DNA of 64,000 nucleotides. It comes from a bacterium. Lineage in GTDB: Bacteria; Patescibacteriota; Saccharimonadia; Saccharimonadales; UBA4665. A program made the position numbers and the translations under genes. The notes beneath the pieces are model-generated. The model was not told the DNA's origin, ran no database searches, and saw only the letters and a program-made list of their open reading frames with translations. This document shows, piece by piece, positions 50,264-60,298 of the stretch (positions are counted from its first letter, which is position 1; each line of letters begins with the position of its first letter). The stretch covers positions 62,001 through 126,000 of the forward strand of contig JAJZKN010000001.1 of the NCBI GenBank assembly GCA_021850865.1. Reading direction: 5' to 3'.

Positions 50264-50734
50264 ATGGCAACAGCAAGTAACAACGGCCAGGAATGGTATG
50301 CCCTTACGGCTTTTAGTTTCGGGAAAATCAAACCGGAAACAGTTATGCCGCTGGCACGAATTGTCGAACAAAAGCTGCCGCCAGAAAATCAATCTATCTG
50401 CGTATCGCAAGAAAAGTCTATCATTGCCGTCAGATATTCAATTTATTGCGCACTATACCAGCAAGCATTTCAACGCGCCCACCAAAACGCCAATGAGGTT
50501 ATTGGATTAAACTTAGCTCGGATGAATTTGCTTGACGTTACTGTCTTATCGCCCTCGGAGTTCGCCGTCCTGAACCAAAATGATGAGCTTAACCGCCGAC
50601 GACAACAGGCAATGGACCGACACCCAACTTCGTTAACCAATTATCCGCCCAATCAAGATGCGACAATACTACCTTTTCCCACCAGAGTAGAGATCTGGCA
50701 GCCAAACGATGATGGTCCACCGTTTGCCGGATAG
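50264..50734 (+). CDS. Hypothetical protein
   Basis: 156 aa ORF. Confidence 0.5.
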   Translation: MATASNNGQEWYALTAFSFGKIKPETVMPLARIVEQKLPPENQSICVSQEKSIIAVRYSIYCALYQQAFQRAHQNANEVIGLNLARMNLLDVTVLSPSEFAVLNQNDELNRRRQQAMDRHPTSLTNYPPNQDATILPFPTRVEIWQPNDDGPPFAG

Positions 50735-50740
50735 GGCAGT

Positions 50741-51202
50741 CTAGACGGTCTGCAGTTGTTTTAAATCAGCAATTATCTGGTCGGCGTGAATGCTCGGATC
50801 GACCCCGGTATATTTTTTAGCAATATAGCCTTTAGGGTTAATGATAAAGGTGTTTCTCTCAGTGCCCAGAAAGCTTTTCCCCATGAATTTGCGATCCTTC
50901 CAAGAGTCGTAAGCGGCGATAGTTGTATGCTCGGGGTCGCTTAGCAGAGTAAAGTCCAGCTGAAATTTATCGGCAAATTTGCGGTGCGACGCTACGCTGT
51001 CTTTGCTGATCCCGACTACTACCGAGTTGCCAAGATTTTCAATTTCCGCTCGGCGGTCACGAAAACCGCAGGCTTCCTTAGTGCAGCCCGGCGTATCATC
51101 TTTAGGGTAAAAATAAAGTACCAGCCATTTTCCGGCGTAATCATTAAGCGTATGTTCTTTTCCGTCTTGGTCTAACAGCCTGAAATCCGGTGCTTGGTGC
51201 AT
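50741..51202 (-). CDS. bcp: Peroxiredoxin (Bcp/PrxQ type)
   Basis: APDFRLLDQDGKEHTLNDYAGKWLVLYFYPKDDTPGCTKEACGFRD. Confidence 0.95.
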   Translation of the reverse strand: MHQAPDFRLLDQDGKEHTLNDYAGKWLVLYFYPKDDTPGCTKEACGFRDRRAEIENLGNSVVVGISKDSVASHRKFADKFQLDFTLLSDPEHTTIAAYDSWKDRKFMGKSFLGTERNTFIINPKGYIAKKYTGVDPSIHADQIIADLKQLQTV

Positions 51203-51312
51203 AATTAGCCTGCCTTTCCTTGATTAGTTGGTTCTGCTTAAATTATACAATAACGTGTATGCCCTCTTGATTTGCGCTTAAGATAATTGTTAAATTATAA
51301 GGCACACCAAAA

Positions 51313-51795
51313 ATGAAACACTTTTTTCATAGAATCTCCATTAAAATTGCTCATCTCGCCGGCACGCCGTACGCGTTTATTGCGGCTAGTATTGGGGTTA
51401 TTATCTGGCTGATCGTCGGACCTTATTATCATTTTTCCAACACCTGGATGATTGCTATCTCGACAATCTCTGACGTAATTATCTTTCTAATGGTATTCTC
51501 GATTCAAAACACCCAGAACCGGGACAGTAAAGCCATCCAGTTGAAACTGAACGAATTAATCGCAGTCGACAAGAAGGCGCGGGATTCCTTTATCGGCCTC
51601 GAGAGCTTAACCGATGAGGAGTTGAGTGATCTCGATGGTGAATTTCAAAAACTGCTCGATGAGCTCGATGTCAAGTCACCGCTGCACCGGATGATCCACG
51701 GCAGCATTAAGCGAGAAAAAGCCAAGCGTCCGTCATTTTACCAGCAGGCAGAAAATATCGTTGATCATATAATCAAGTCAGTAGAGGACAGCTAA
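51313..51795 (+). CDS. Low-affinity iron permease-like membrane protein
   Basis: GTPYAFIAASIGVIIWLIVGPYYHFSNTWMIAISTISDVIIFLMVFSIQNTQNRDSKAIQLKLNELI. Confidence 0.85.
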   Translation: MKHFFHRISIKIAHLAGTPYAFIAASIGVIIWLIVGPYYHFSNTWMIAISTISDVIIFLMVFSIQNTQNRDSKAIQLKLNELIAVDKKARDSFIGLESLTDEELSDLDGEFQKLLDELDVKSPLHRMIHGSIKREKAKRPSFYQQAENIVDHIIKSVEDS

Positions 51796-51811
51796 AGGGG
51801 AGTTTAAGTTT

Positions 51812-52072
51812 ATGGATGAAGAGAGTAAGACAGCGACCGGCGGCAAAACCCGGGGCATCGATATCTACATGGCGGTTATGCTGACGCTGGTAGTAATTTT
51901 GCTGCTTGGTGTATTCGGAATGCTGCTGTATGGGGGATACAAAGTTAAACAGGGCTCAGCTACGATCAATAATAAAATTAACAGCTTTAACTCCCAAATT
52001 AAAAGCATTAACACTAATTTGACCAATATCGATACCCAGCTCAAAGTCGGCACAGCCCTTACGCACCCATAA
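51812..52072 (+). CDS. Small single-pass membrane protein
   Basis: 86 aa, one TM then coiled-coil-like INNKINSFNSQIKSINTNLTNI. Confidence 0.6.
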   Translation: MDEESKTATGGKTRGIDIYMAVMLTLVVILLLGVFGMLLYGGYKVKQGSATINNKINSFNSQIKSINTNLTNIDTQLKVGTALTHP

Positions 52073-52180
52073 TCCGATCAGGCTATTGAACATGGCCTAA
52101 GCGATGGCGTAATATTGAGTCATAGGAAGTCGGGATATTTATTCTGATAATATTCGGTAGTTAATAAAAAGAAGACAGCT

Positions 52181-53881
52181 ATGCTAAAAAATATACTTAA
52201 GCATGCCGACAGGCAGAGCCCTAACTATAAATGGATCGCCCTATCCAACACTACGCTTGGTATGTTGATGGCTTCTCTGAACGCCACGAGCCTGATCATT
52301 GCCTTACCGGTCATCTTCAGAGGAATTAAAATTAACCCTCTCAATCCGGGTAGTTTTTCTTACCTGCTTTGGATTCTGTTGGGCTATATGCTGGTAACCG
52401 CCGTATTGGTAGTGTCCTTGGGACGGTTGGGCGATATGTATGGTCGGGTAAAAATGTACAACATCGGCTTTATTATCTTTTCCGTGGGAGCATTGGCAGC
52501 CGGACTGACCTGGAGCCACGGCGGCCTGGGGGCGATCGAATTGATCGGGTTTCGAATGATTCAGGCGGTCGGCGGAGCACTGCTTATGGCCAACTCAGCA
52601 GCAATCCTCACCGACGCCTTTCCGCATAATCAGCGGGGAATGGCGCTGGGAATTAACCAGATCGCCATGCTGGCCGGATCATTTTTCGGCATTTTGGTTG
52701 GCGGCTTTTTGGCCCAATTCTCCTGGCGGTGGGTGTTTCTGTTTAATGTTCCGGTCGGTATTGTCGGTATCATCTGGTCCTATCTGGCACTCAAGGAGAT
52801 TGATGTCTTCCATCCGGCGAAAATCGACTGGATCGGCAACATTTCCTTTGCCGCCGGTTTGGCATCGGTGCTGATCGGTATCACCTACGGCATCAAACCT
52901 TATGGCGGTTCAGACATGGGCTGGAGCAATCCGCTGGTGCTGTGGTTAATTGCCGGTGGCATCGGCATACTGATTCTGTTCGTACTAATCGAGCGCCGAG
53001 TCGCCCAGCCGATGTTCAATTTAGCCCTATTTAAAATCAAGGCCTTCACCGCGGGAAACATCGCCGGTTTGCTGGCGGCCATGGGCCGGGGAGGGCTGCA
53101 ATTTATGCTGATTATGTGGCTGCAGGGGATATGGTTGCCGTTGCATGGTTATGCATTCACGCAAACCCCGCTCTGGGCGGGCATTTATATGCTACCGACA
53201 ACTTTGGGCTTTTTAATCGCCGGACCGTTGTCCGGATATTTATCCGACAAATACGGCGCCCGTCCCTTTGCTACCGGAGGCATGCTCTTAGCCGCACTTA
53301 GCTTCGGTCTGATGATGACCCTGCCGGTGAATTTTCCATATTATCTGTTCGCAATTATTCTGCTGCTTAATGGCCTGTCTTTCGGTATGTTTTCGTCGCC
53401 AAATACCGCCGGCATTATGAACTCGGTACCTGCCAGATTCAGAGGAGTGGCATCAGGCATGCGCTCGACATTTATGAACGTCGGAATGCCGTTATCGATC
53501 GGCATATTTTTCACTCTAATGATCATCGGCTTAACCGCCAGCGTGCCGGGCAGCATCTATCACGGACTGACACTTAATGGCATTCAGCCGGCACTGGCCA
53601 GCCATTTATCACATTTGCCGGCCATCAGCTATCTGTTTGCCGCATTCCTTGGATACAACCCCCTAAAGACACTGCTGGGAGGACCTGTGTTGAAATCATT
53701 AAAACCGGCCGCGGCGGCCAGACTGGTATCCAAAGATTACTTTCCTAAACTAATAGCCAATCCGTTTAAGCATGGCCTGGTCGTAGTTCTGTGGTTTGCT
53801 ATCATTACCTGTATCGTGGCGGCGGCTGCTTCTTGGCTGAGAGGCGGCAAATTCGTTAACCAGGAAGAGGAAGCTTCCTAG
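52181..53881 (+). CDS. MFS transporter, DHA2/EmrB-like
   Basis: MASLNATSLIIALPVIF, RLGDMYGRVKMYNIGF, FSWRWVFLFNVPVGIVG. Confidence 0.9.
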   Translation: MLKNILKHADRQSPNYKWIALSNTTLGMLMASLNATSLIIALPVIFRGIKINPLNPGSFSYLLWILLGYMLVTAVLVVSLGRLGDMYGRVKMYNIGFIIFSVGALAAGLTWSHGGLGAIELIGFRMIQAVGGALLMANSAAILTDAFPHNQRGMALGINQIAMLAGSFFGILVGGFLAQFSWRWVFLFNVPVGIVGIIWSYLALKEIDVFHPAKIDWIGNISFAAGLASVLIGITYGIKPYGGSDMGWSNPLVLWLIAGGIGILILFVLIERRVAQPMFNLALFKIKAFTAGNIAGLLAAMGRGGLQFMLIMWLQGIWLPLHGYAFTQTPLWAGIYMLPTTLGFLIAGPLSGYLSDKYGARPFATGGMLLAALSFGLMMTLPVNFPYYLFAIILLLNGLSFGMFSSPNTAGIMNSVPARFRGVASGMRSTFMNVGMPLSIGIFFTLMIIGLTASVPGSIYHGLTLNGIQPALASHLSHLPAISYLFAAFLGYNPLKTLLGGPVLKSLKPAAAARLVSKDYFPKLIANPFKHGLVVVLWFAIITCIVAAAASWLRGGKFVNQEEEAS

Positions 53882-53886
53882 AGAAA

Positions 53887-54282
53887 TTAACGCGTTGCCT
53901 TTAATTGTTTCTGCCGACGCCACACATAATGCAGTGCGGTGCCACCGGCAAAAGCTAGACTAAAACCGATAATTACCGAATTACCCGGACCGGTGTTAGT
54001 TAACTGCGAAGGGGATGAAGGCATAGTTGTCGCGGAACTGCCGGACGTCGGCGCACCGCCCGCTTGATTACTGTTCGGGTTCGTAGCCGAGTTATTCTGC
54101 TGCTGACTAATACCGGCCGGTGTTTTTGGTAGCGCGTTCGTAGCAACTTTGTTCGAAGAATTATTGTTAACTACCGAGTAGATTCCGTAACCAATCAGTG
54201 CCAGTACCACCAAAACGAGAAGTGAGGCTGAAATAATTCTAAGCAACGGCCAGTTTCTGGACTCACTGTCGATCATTGCCAT
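53887..54282 (-). CDS. Membrane protein with sortase-signal-like C-terminus
   Basis: N-term TM; Ser/Thr/Asn-rich middle; QLTNTGPGNSVIIGFSLAFAGGTALHYVWRRQKQ. Confidence 0.55.
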   Translation of the reverse strand: MAMIDSESRNWPLLRIISASLLVLVVLALIGYGIYSVVNNNSSNKVATNALPKTPAGISQQQNNSATNPNSNQAGGAPTSGSSATTMPSSPSQLTNTGPGNSVIIGFSLAFAGGTALHYVWRRQKQLKATR

Positions 54283-54488
54283 AGATTCGCCTCCTCAGCT
54301 TTTTTATTATATACCAAATATTATTTTTGATACTACATAGATTTTCTAAATAGTCGAAGATAATACATCCGGCTTAATTCATAGCGCATCTTCCATAATC
54401 GGCCCAACGTGTCCTATAAGCCTTATTAGCGAGCTAATCTTGGCCGCTGAGTACCCAAAAAAATAATCAAATCCGAAGCTTAACTAGG

Positions 54489-55295
54489 CTACGAACCGAT
54501 GTACGGCGCAACGAAGCTCTTAGCAGCGTTAATCGGAATAGCGAAACCGAGATTCTGTCCTTGAGCTGAAGTGGCTGTATTAATACCGATTACCAGGCCG
54601 GACGACGCATCAATCAGTGGGCCACCAGAGTTACCGGGATTAATCGCCGCATCGGTTTGCAGCAGGCCGGACAACGACTCACTGCCGGTGGCGCTGGCCG
54701 AATCACTGGCCGTGATTGATCGATTAAGGGCTGAGATAATACCATTAGTGACAGTGTTCTGGAATTGGCCAAGAGCATTACCGATAGCAATCACGCTTTT
54801 GCCGACCACCACCGATGACGAGTCACCGAGCTTAACTGTACTTAAGCCGCTGGCGTTAATTTTAAGTAACGCTAAGTCGGCAGTCGGATCGGAAGCGACA
54901 ATGGTAGCCGGATACTGTTTTTGATTGGTTAGCGTTACCGTCAGGTTCTGTGCCCCCTGAGGCGCGACATGATTGTTGGTCAGAATATAGCCATTGGCGG
55001 TAAGTATCATACCGGTTCCCGAGCCTTCTTCGACTAACGGGCCGCCAAAGAAACTGTAAGTTGTACTGGTAGTGGTGATCGCCACGATCGCTGGCGAGTA
55101 GCTGTTGACCAGTTGCGGTATGGTCAGGCCACTGGCATTGGTCGCTTCCACTATCTTCGCTGTCGGACTCTGTGATTCGATTACCGTTCCACCGTAAGGA
55201 TGCTTCGACTGGTACCAATAGGCACCGGCAACACCGCTGGCCAAACCTATGGCAAGGATAATAAGCACTGAGAGTATTTGACCGATTCGTTTCAT
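54489..55295 (-). CDS. S1C trypsin-like serine protease (HtrA/DegP type, no PDZ visible)
   Basis: GYILTNNHVAP, DPTADLALLKI, INPGNSGGPLIDASSGLVIGI. Confidence 0.92.
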   Translation of the reverse strand: MKRIGQILSVLIILAIGLASGVAGAYWYQSKHPYGGTVIESQSPTAKIVEATNASGLTIPQLVNSYSPAIVAITTTSTTYSFFGGPLVEEGSGTGMILTANGYILTNNHVAPQGAQNLTVTLTNQKQYPATIVASDPTADLALLKINASGLSTVKLGDSSSVVVGKSVIAIGNALGQFQNTVTNGIISALNRSITASDSASATGSESLSGLLQTDAAINPGNSGGPLIDASSGLVIGINTATSAQGQNLGFAIPINAAKSFVAPYIGS

Positions 55296-55596
55296 ATATA
55301 GCTAGCCTACCTTCGGTTGATTAGAATAACCTTAAACCTTCCGCTCTGTCAAAAACGGCTCAAGCTTTAGCACACAGCAAACGAGCGGAGTATAATTAAT
55401 TCTCAGGAAGGCATACTACGGTCCCTGCTTCACCTTAATTTATTATCAACGCCGTGATCCCTCCACTAAAGGAAGGCTCACTCTTACTGCGAGCAGCATA
55501 AGCTGTAAACAGGAACATACCAAACACGTAACCGGTCGGTAAAACCGGATCTTAGCTTTAATCTAATAATTAATCATTTCGGGCCAAAATCACCCA

Positions 55597-55615
55597 CCTC
55601 CATATTCAGTGGAGG
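55597..55615 (+). promoter_or_regulatory. Hairpin in the leader of the 55643-57159 gene pair
   Basis: CCTCCA-TATTCAG-TGGAGG. Confidence 0.35.
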
Positions 55616-55642
55616 AGTGGCAGTAATGAAGGAGTAAAAACT

Positions 55643-55909
55643 ATGCGCGAAAAAATTAACCAGGACGTCAGTGTGGTTATGTACTATAGCGCCAGCAAGC
55701 GGCTGGCCTTACCGCACTTGATTCATTGGCAAAACCAGGATTACGGAGTCGGCAAAATCGGCTATCATCACACCATTAAAGAGGGAATGACGCTGCACCA
55801 CATTTTTGAGCTGGTGGACTCCACTCAAACCCTGTGGTTCCGTCTTAATCTGGACACCTCTAACCTGCACTGGAAATTGGAAGCCGTCAGTGACGGGCTA
55901 CCCTACTAG
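55643..55909 (+). CDS. Small conserved protein paired with Y-family polymerase
   Basis: 88 aa; 8-bp gap to the polymerase ORF; LPHLIHWQNQDYGVGKIGYHH...LWFRLNLDTSNLHWKLEAVSD. Confidence 0.65.
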   Translation: MREKINQDVSVVMYYSASKRLALPHLIHWQNQDYGVGKIGYHHTIKEGMTLHHIFELVDSTQTLWFRLNLDTSNLHWKLEAVSDGLPY

Positions 55910-55917
55910 GAGTAATT

Positions 55918-57159
55918 ATGGATTTAGGCCTTAACTACAACCGACCACTGGTCATGCACATCGATCTTAATTCCTGTTTTGCCACCATTGAGCAGCAGGC
56001 CAATCCGCTACTCCGGCACAAACCAGTGGCAGTTGCTGCCTATGACACGCCGCGCGGCATCATCCTGGCCGCCAGCTATGAAGCCAAGGCTCTGGGCATT
56101 AAATTAGGCGTCACCGTCAAAGAAGCCAGAATGATCTGCCCGGAAATAATCGTAATGATGCCTGATCCGGACAAGTACTTTGACGCTCATCGCCGCTTCG
56201 AACAGGTCTTATGCAAATACACTAACGAAGTAACGCCAAAGAGCGTCGACGAATTCGTGGTCGATTTTACCGGCTCGATAGCCATTCGCAGCGGCATTAG
56301 CATGGAAGAGATCGGCAGGCAGATTAAGCAGGATATCCGTGCCTCCCTGGGCGAATATGTCAGCGTCAACGTTGGTATCGGCCCGAACCGGTTCCTAGCC
56401 AAGCTGGCCGCCGGCCTACACAAACCTGACGGCATGGACAAAATTGACGCCAGTAATCTGAGACGGATCTATTCCGGGCTTGAGCTGATCGACCTGCCAG
56501 GCATTAACTACCGTTACGCCGCCCGGCTGAATTTAGCCGGCATTTACAGTCCGCTACAGATGCTTGACGCACCGCTTATGCAGCTCAAGCGTGAGGTCTT
56601 TCATAGCATCGTCGGCTTTTACTGGTACTTAAGATTGCGCGGACATGAAGTCGATACTGTTGATTTCGGCCGCAAAAGTTTCGGACAGCAATACGCCATT
56701 AGCCAAAAAACAACAGATAAGCACGAACTGTCACGGCTGCTCATGAAGCTCTGCGAAAAAGCCGGACGACGCTTAAGGAAACAGGGCTATCAGGCTGGCG
56801 GCATTTACCTCTGGCTAGCTTACGAAGACCGTACCTATTGGGCTAAACGGCAACAGTTGCGAACGGCCGTCTATTCCACCCAGGATATTTTCCGCCAAGC
56901 CCAAAGTCTGCTAATGGCCACTCCCGAAAACACGGCCAGAGCCACGAATATAGGCGTCAGTATCCATAACCTGCAGCTGGTTAACCCGCTCCAGCTGGGT
57001 TTGTTCGACGACACCAGGCTGGACACCAGATCATTGGCCGTAGCAGCCGATCGGGTAAACGACCGTTACGGTGAATTCACCCTGGTGCCGGCATTAATGG
57101 CCAACATGCAGGACATTATCATCAAACGGGTATCTTTCGGTCAGGACAGTACTAATTAG
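55918..57159 (+). CDS. Y-family DNA polymerase (DinB/UmuC-like)
   Basis: MHIDLNSCFATIEQQANPLLRHKPVAVAA, AASYEAKALGIKLGVTVKEARMICP, SVDEFVVDFTG, VGIGPNRFLAKLAAGLHKPDG. Confidence 0.93.
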   Translation: MDLGLNYNRPLVMHIDLNSCFATIEQQANPLLRHKPVAVAAYDTPRGIILAASYEAKALGIKLGVTVKEARMICPEIIVMMPDPDKYFDAHRRFEQVLCKYTNEVTPKSVDEFVVDFTGSIAIRSGISMEEIGRQIKQDIRASLGEYVSVNVGIGPNRFLAKLAAGLHKPDGMDKIDASNLRRIYSGLELIDLPGINYRYAARLNLAGIYSPLQMLDAPLMQLKREVFHSIVGFYWYLRLRGHEVDTVDFGRKSFGQQYAISQKTTDKHELSRLLMKLCEKAGRRLRKQGYQAGGIYLWLAYEDRTYWAKRQQLRTAVYSTQDIFRQAQSLLMATPENTARATNIGVSIHNLQLVNPLQLGLFDDTRLDTRSLAVAADRVNDRYGEFTLVPALMANMQDIIIKRVSFGQDSTN

Positions 57160-58081
57160 CCGGGAATTGCGATAATAACTGACATGGGTAATCAAAATCC
57201 AAAGTACCGATTGTGTACTGCGTCATAATTAACGGGCCGCCCAAAAACGATTTGGTGTCACATGACTTTGCGGCTTGGAAGCTAGATGTATCGCCGGTTC
57301 CCAGCCAAAGCGGCAAATTAATCGGCCATTTACCGACCAGCGACGCCCATTGATTGGATGCCGTGTAGATACCCAGCTTAGGAGTTAAAAACCGGCGGGA
57401 ACTAAATCCGTAAATCATGCCCATTAAATCGGCCCGATTAGCCACCAGCGAAGTCGTCCAACTGTTAATACTTTCGACGTCCAGCCACCAACCGGGAACA
57501 TAAGCGGCCGCCAGATCGGCTTGGCGCATAGAATAAAGCGCCGCCTGATAGCCGTAATTGAACGAGTAACAGTTCAATTGGTTTTTATGGGCGCAGTTAA
57601 GCGGGCCACTACCTACCTCTCTAATTCTGGGAAAGCCCGGATCTCCGGTATTAACATAGAGTGCGTAGGAGGTATTAGCTTGCCGGACTTCCTGGCCCAG
57701 ACAGGGGTTAGGCTTAAAATCCAGTCCGCCGTTAACGCCAATAATAGCCCGGGAGAACTGGTCGGTCGGCAAACGCGAACAATTCGGCCATGACATATCG
57801 ACCGTTAGCGGGCGCACGGCCCGCGAAGTAAACAAAACCAAAAATAGCAAAGCGACCAGTACGGCAACCGGTATAAGAATAATGATCAATCTAGATGCCC
57901 AAATTTCCGCTTCTGGCGAAAATCCGGATCTGGTTTTTAGTCTCCCCAAGGATAAACCCATTACCTTTAGTATAGACCATCGTTTAAAGCCGAATAAGCA
58001 CCGGGCCGTGGACAAAATCTCTGAAAAACGACCAAGAAAGTTGTTGCCAGGGACAGCGACTAGCCGACGAGCAGAAGCCAC
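57152..58081 (-). CDS. DUF1906/GH25-like glycoside hydrolase-type protein
   Basis: VDMSWPNCSRLP...AIIGVNGG, WWLDVESINSW, GIYTASNQWASLVGKW. Confidence 0.6.
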   Translation of the reverse strand: MASARRLVAVPGNNFLGRFSEILSTARCLFGFKRWSILKVMGLSLGRLKTRSGFSPEAEIWASRLIIILIPVAVLVALLFLVLFTSRAVRPLTVDMSWPNCSRLPTDQFSRAIIGVNGGLDFKPNPCLGQEVRQANTSYALYVNTGDPGFPRIREVGSGPLNCAHKNQLNCYSFNYGYQAALYSMRQADLAAAYVPGWWLDVESINSWTTSLVANRADLMGMIYGFSSRRFLTPKLGIYTASNQWASLVGKWPINLPLWLGTGDTSSFQAAKSCDTKSFLGGPLIMTQYTIGTLDFDYPCQLLSQFPAN

Positions 58082-58263
58082 TTGCGATTGTTCAGTTTAA
58101 ATTAAAAGCTTAATCTATCCAGTCTGCAGTCTATTTATCTCAGTTAGCGATTTTTTGTTGCATTGTTTTACTTAATATGCAATGATGTACCCACTCTAGA
58201 AGAAGCTGCTAGCGAATCTTTGTGAGAAGTTCTAGTAAAGTATTAACAATAATTTTCGGTAAT

Positions 58264-58302
58264 TGAGGTGCAGCTAAGCGACCATCGGTGCGACTTACCT
58301 CA
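58264..58302 (+). promoter_or_regulatory. Structured 5' leader of the RRM gene
   Basis: TGAGGT ... ACCTCA outer stem with an inner ACC/GGT hairpin, just upstream of the start. Confidence 0.4.
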
Positions 58303-58331
58303 GAGCGAAGAAAGAGGTAACAAATTAAATC

Positions 58332-58592
58332 ATGGCAAATAAACTATTTGTCGGATCTTTGGCTTGGTCGGCAACAGATGACGACTTGGCTAATTTTTTC
58401 AGCGACGCAGGCACAGTCGTATCGGCTAAGGTCATCGTCGACCGCGAAACTAACCGCAGCAAAGGTTTCGGCTTTGTCGAAATGAGCTCTGACGAAGAGG
58501 CCAAGGCCGCTATCGACAAGCTTAACGGCAAAGATCTTAACGGTCGTCCGGTCGCAGTTAGCGAAGCCCGTCCGCAGGCACCGCGCGACTAA
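58332..58592 (+). CDS. RRM-domain RNA-binding protein
   Basis: KLFVGSLAWSATDDDLANFF (RNP2) and RSKGFGFVEM (RNP1). Confidence 0.95.
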   Translation: MANKLFVGSLAWSATDDDLANFFSDAGTVVSAKVIVDRETNRSKGFGFVEMSSDEEAKAAIDKLNGKDLNGRPVAVSEARPQAPRD

Positions 58593-58617
58593 CCAGTCTT
58601 GTTGGTTCGGTTAGAAT

Positions 58618-58649
58618 AAGCCTATCGGTAATCATTTACCGGTAGGCTT
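58618..58649 (+). terminator. Intrinsic terminator downstream of RRM gene
   Basis: AAGCCTATCGGTAA-TCAT-TTACCGGTAGGCTT with one G-U pair, then TTG. Confidence 0.75.
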
Positions 58650-58709
58650 TGTATATTAAGCGCACTTTGACTAGCTTTATTCTCAGCTGGCAAGTTATTA
58701 TATGAGGGT

Positions 58710-59390
58710 ATGCAAATATACAAAGTCGGCATTCCAGAAATTGCCATCGCGCCCTTAACCAGTAAGTTAAAAAGCGCCCTCTACATCGGCCCCACTCTTT
58801 GGCTGATGCCTGGCGGCAGTAATATTAAACTATGCGTAACGATCATGAGCCGCCTGGACAGTGACCTAACCGCCAATTTAACACTAGCATTAACCGATGA
58901 GCGATTTGGCCCGTACAATCATTCGGACTCCAACTGGACCCAACTAATAAATGAAGGGCTGGCAGTTAAGAATGCCCGGGTTATAGAAGTTCTCCAGCCA
59001 GAGAACAACGACTTGGCGGGAACGGTTGCAGCTTACTCCAGCAAGCTCGAGCTCGCCATGGAAGAATCAACCACTATTATCGGGCAATTCGGTATGGGTA
59101 GTGATGGTCATATTGCCGGGATTCTACCTAATTCAGCTGCCGCCGACGATTCACTTTCCGGCATAGTAACCAGCTATGTCAGCGATCCCTTTACTCGTAT
59201 TACCCTAACATTTAATGGCATCCGCCGGGTCAAATCGGCTTTTTTGATTGCCTTTGGACCAGAAAAGCAACAGGCCTTAACCAATCTAGCCACTCTGAAC
59301 CTGCCGTTAAGCACTCAACCGGCGCAAATAATTAAGGAAGTTAGGGAAGCCTACGTGTACAATGATCAGATAATAGGAGAAAATCAATGA
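58710..59390 (+). CDS. pgl: 6-phosphogluconolactonase
   Basis: NLTLALTDERFGPYNHSDSNW, GQFGMGSDGHIAGILPNS; next to gnd and zwf. Confidence 0.9.
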   Translation: MQIYKVGIPEIAIAPLTSKLKSALYIGPTLWLMPGGSNIKLCVTIMSRLDSDLTANLTLALTDERFGPYNHSDSNWTQLINEGLAVKNARVIEVLQPENNDLAGTVAAYSSKLELAMEESTTIIGQFGMGSDGHIAGILPNSAAADDSLSGIVTSYVSDPFTRITLTFNGIRRVKSAFLIAFGPEKQQALTNLATLNLPLSTQPAQIIKEVREAYVYNDQIIGENQ

Positions 59391-60298
59391 AAATAGCCAT
59401 TCACGGTCTGGGACGCATGGGCATGCAGATCTCACGCAAATTAAGCGAGACCAATCACCTGGTAATCGCCCACAATCGCAGCTTCGAAAAGTCCGAAGAG
59501 GCTGCTCGCTTCGGCGCCAAGCCGGCCGCCACCAAAGAGGACGTAGTTAAACTGTTTGATACTGAGCCGGTGATCATCTGGATTATGCTGCCGGCGGAAA
59601 TCGTCGACCAGCAAATCGACGAATGGTTCGAACTGTTGCCCAAGGGTAGCATTCTGATTGACGGCGGCAATTCCGACTTTCGTCTAACCAAAGAATTGTC
59701 GGCCAGAGTCGAAGCCAAGGGCTTTAAGCTGGTTGATGTCGGCGTCAGCGGCGGGGTATGGGGCTACCAAAACGGTTTCTCGATGATGGCCGGCGCAAAC
59801 GACCGGCAAGCATTCGAAGTCATCGAACCGGCGCTGATTGACCTGGCAAAACCGGAGGGCGGCTATGCCTATTTCGGCGAAAGCGGTAGTGGCCACTTTG
59901 TCAAAATGGTCCATAATGCCATTGAATATGGAATGATGGAAAGTCTGGCGGAGGGCTATCGTTTCCTTAAGGACGGACCGTATGGCAATCTGGATTTGGC
60001 AGCTGCCGGAGAAGTCTGGCAGCATCATAGCGTGATCACTTCCTGGTTGAATCAACTTTGCCGGGACGCTCTAAAGGAGAACCCGACGCTGGAAGGAATC
60101 AACGGCTACGTGGCCGAGAACGGCGAAGCTCGCTGGACTCTCGAAGTCGCCAATTCCATGAATATCGGTATGCCGTCTATTCAATCGGCCCTGGACGTCA
60201 GGCTGGCCTCGCAAAAAGGCGAAATCAACTTTTCCACCCAGTTACTGGCAGCAATGCGTAACCTGTTCGGCGGACATGCGCTGAACAAGGATGATTAA
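59387..60298 (+). CDS. gnd: 6-phosphogluconate dehydrogenase (decarboxylating)
   Basis: IHGLGRMGMQISRKL, ILIDGGNSDFRLT, VGVSGGVWGYQNGFSMMAG, GSGHFVKMVHNAIEYGMM. Confidence 0.95.
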   Translation: MKIAIHGLGRMGMQISRKLSETNHLVIAHNRSFEKSEEAARFGAKPAATKEDVVKLFDTEPVIIWIMLPAEIVDQQIDEWFELLPKGSILIDGGNSDFRLTKELSARVEAKGFKLVDVGVSGGVWGYQNGFSMMAGANDRQAFEVIEPALIDLAKPEGGYAYFGESGSGHFVKMVHNAIEYGMMESLAEGYRFLKDGPYGNLDLAAAGEVWQHHSVITSWLNQLCRDALKENPTLEGINGYVAENGEARWTLEVANSMNIGMPSIQSALDVRLASQKGEINFSTQLLAAMRNLFGGHALNKDD

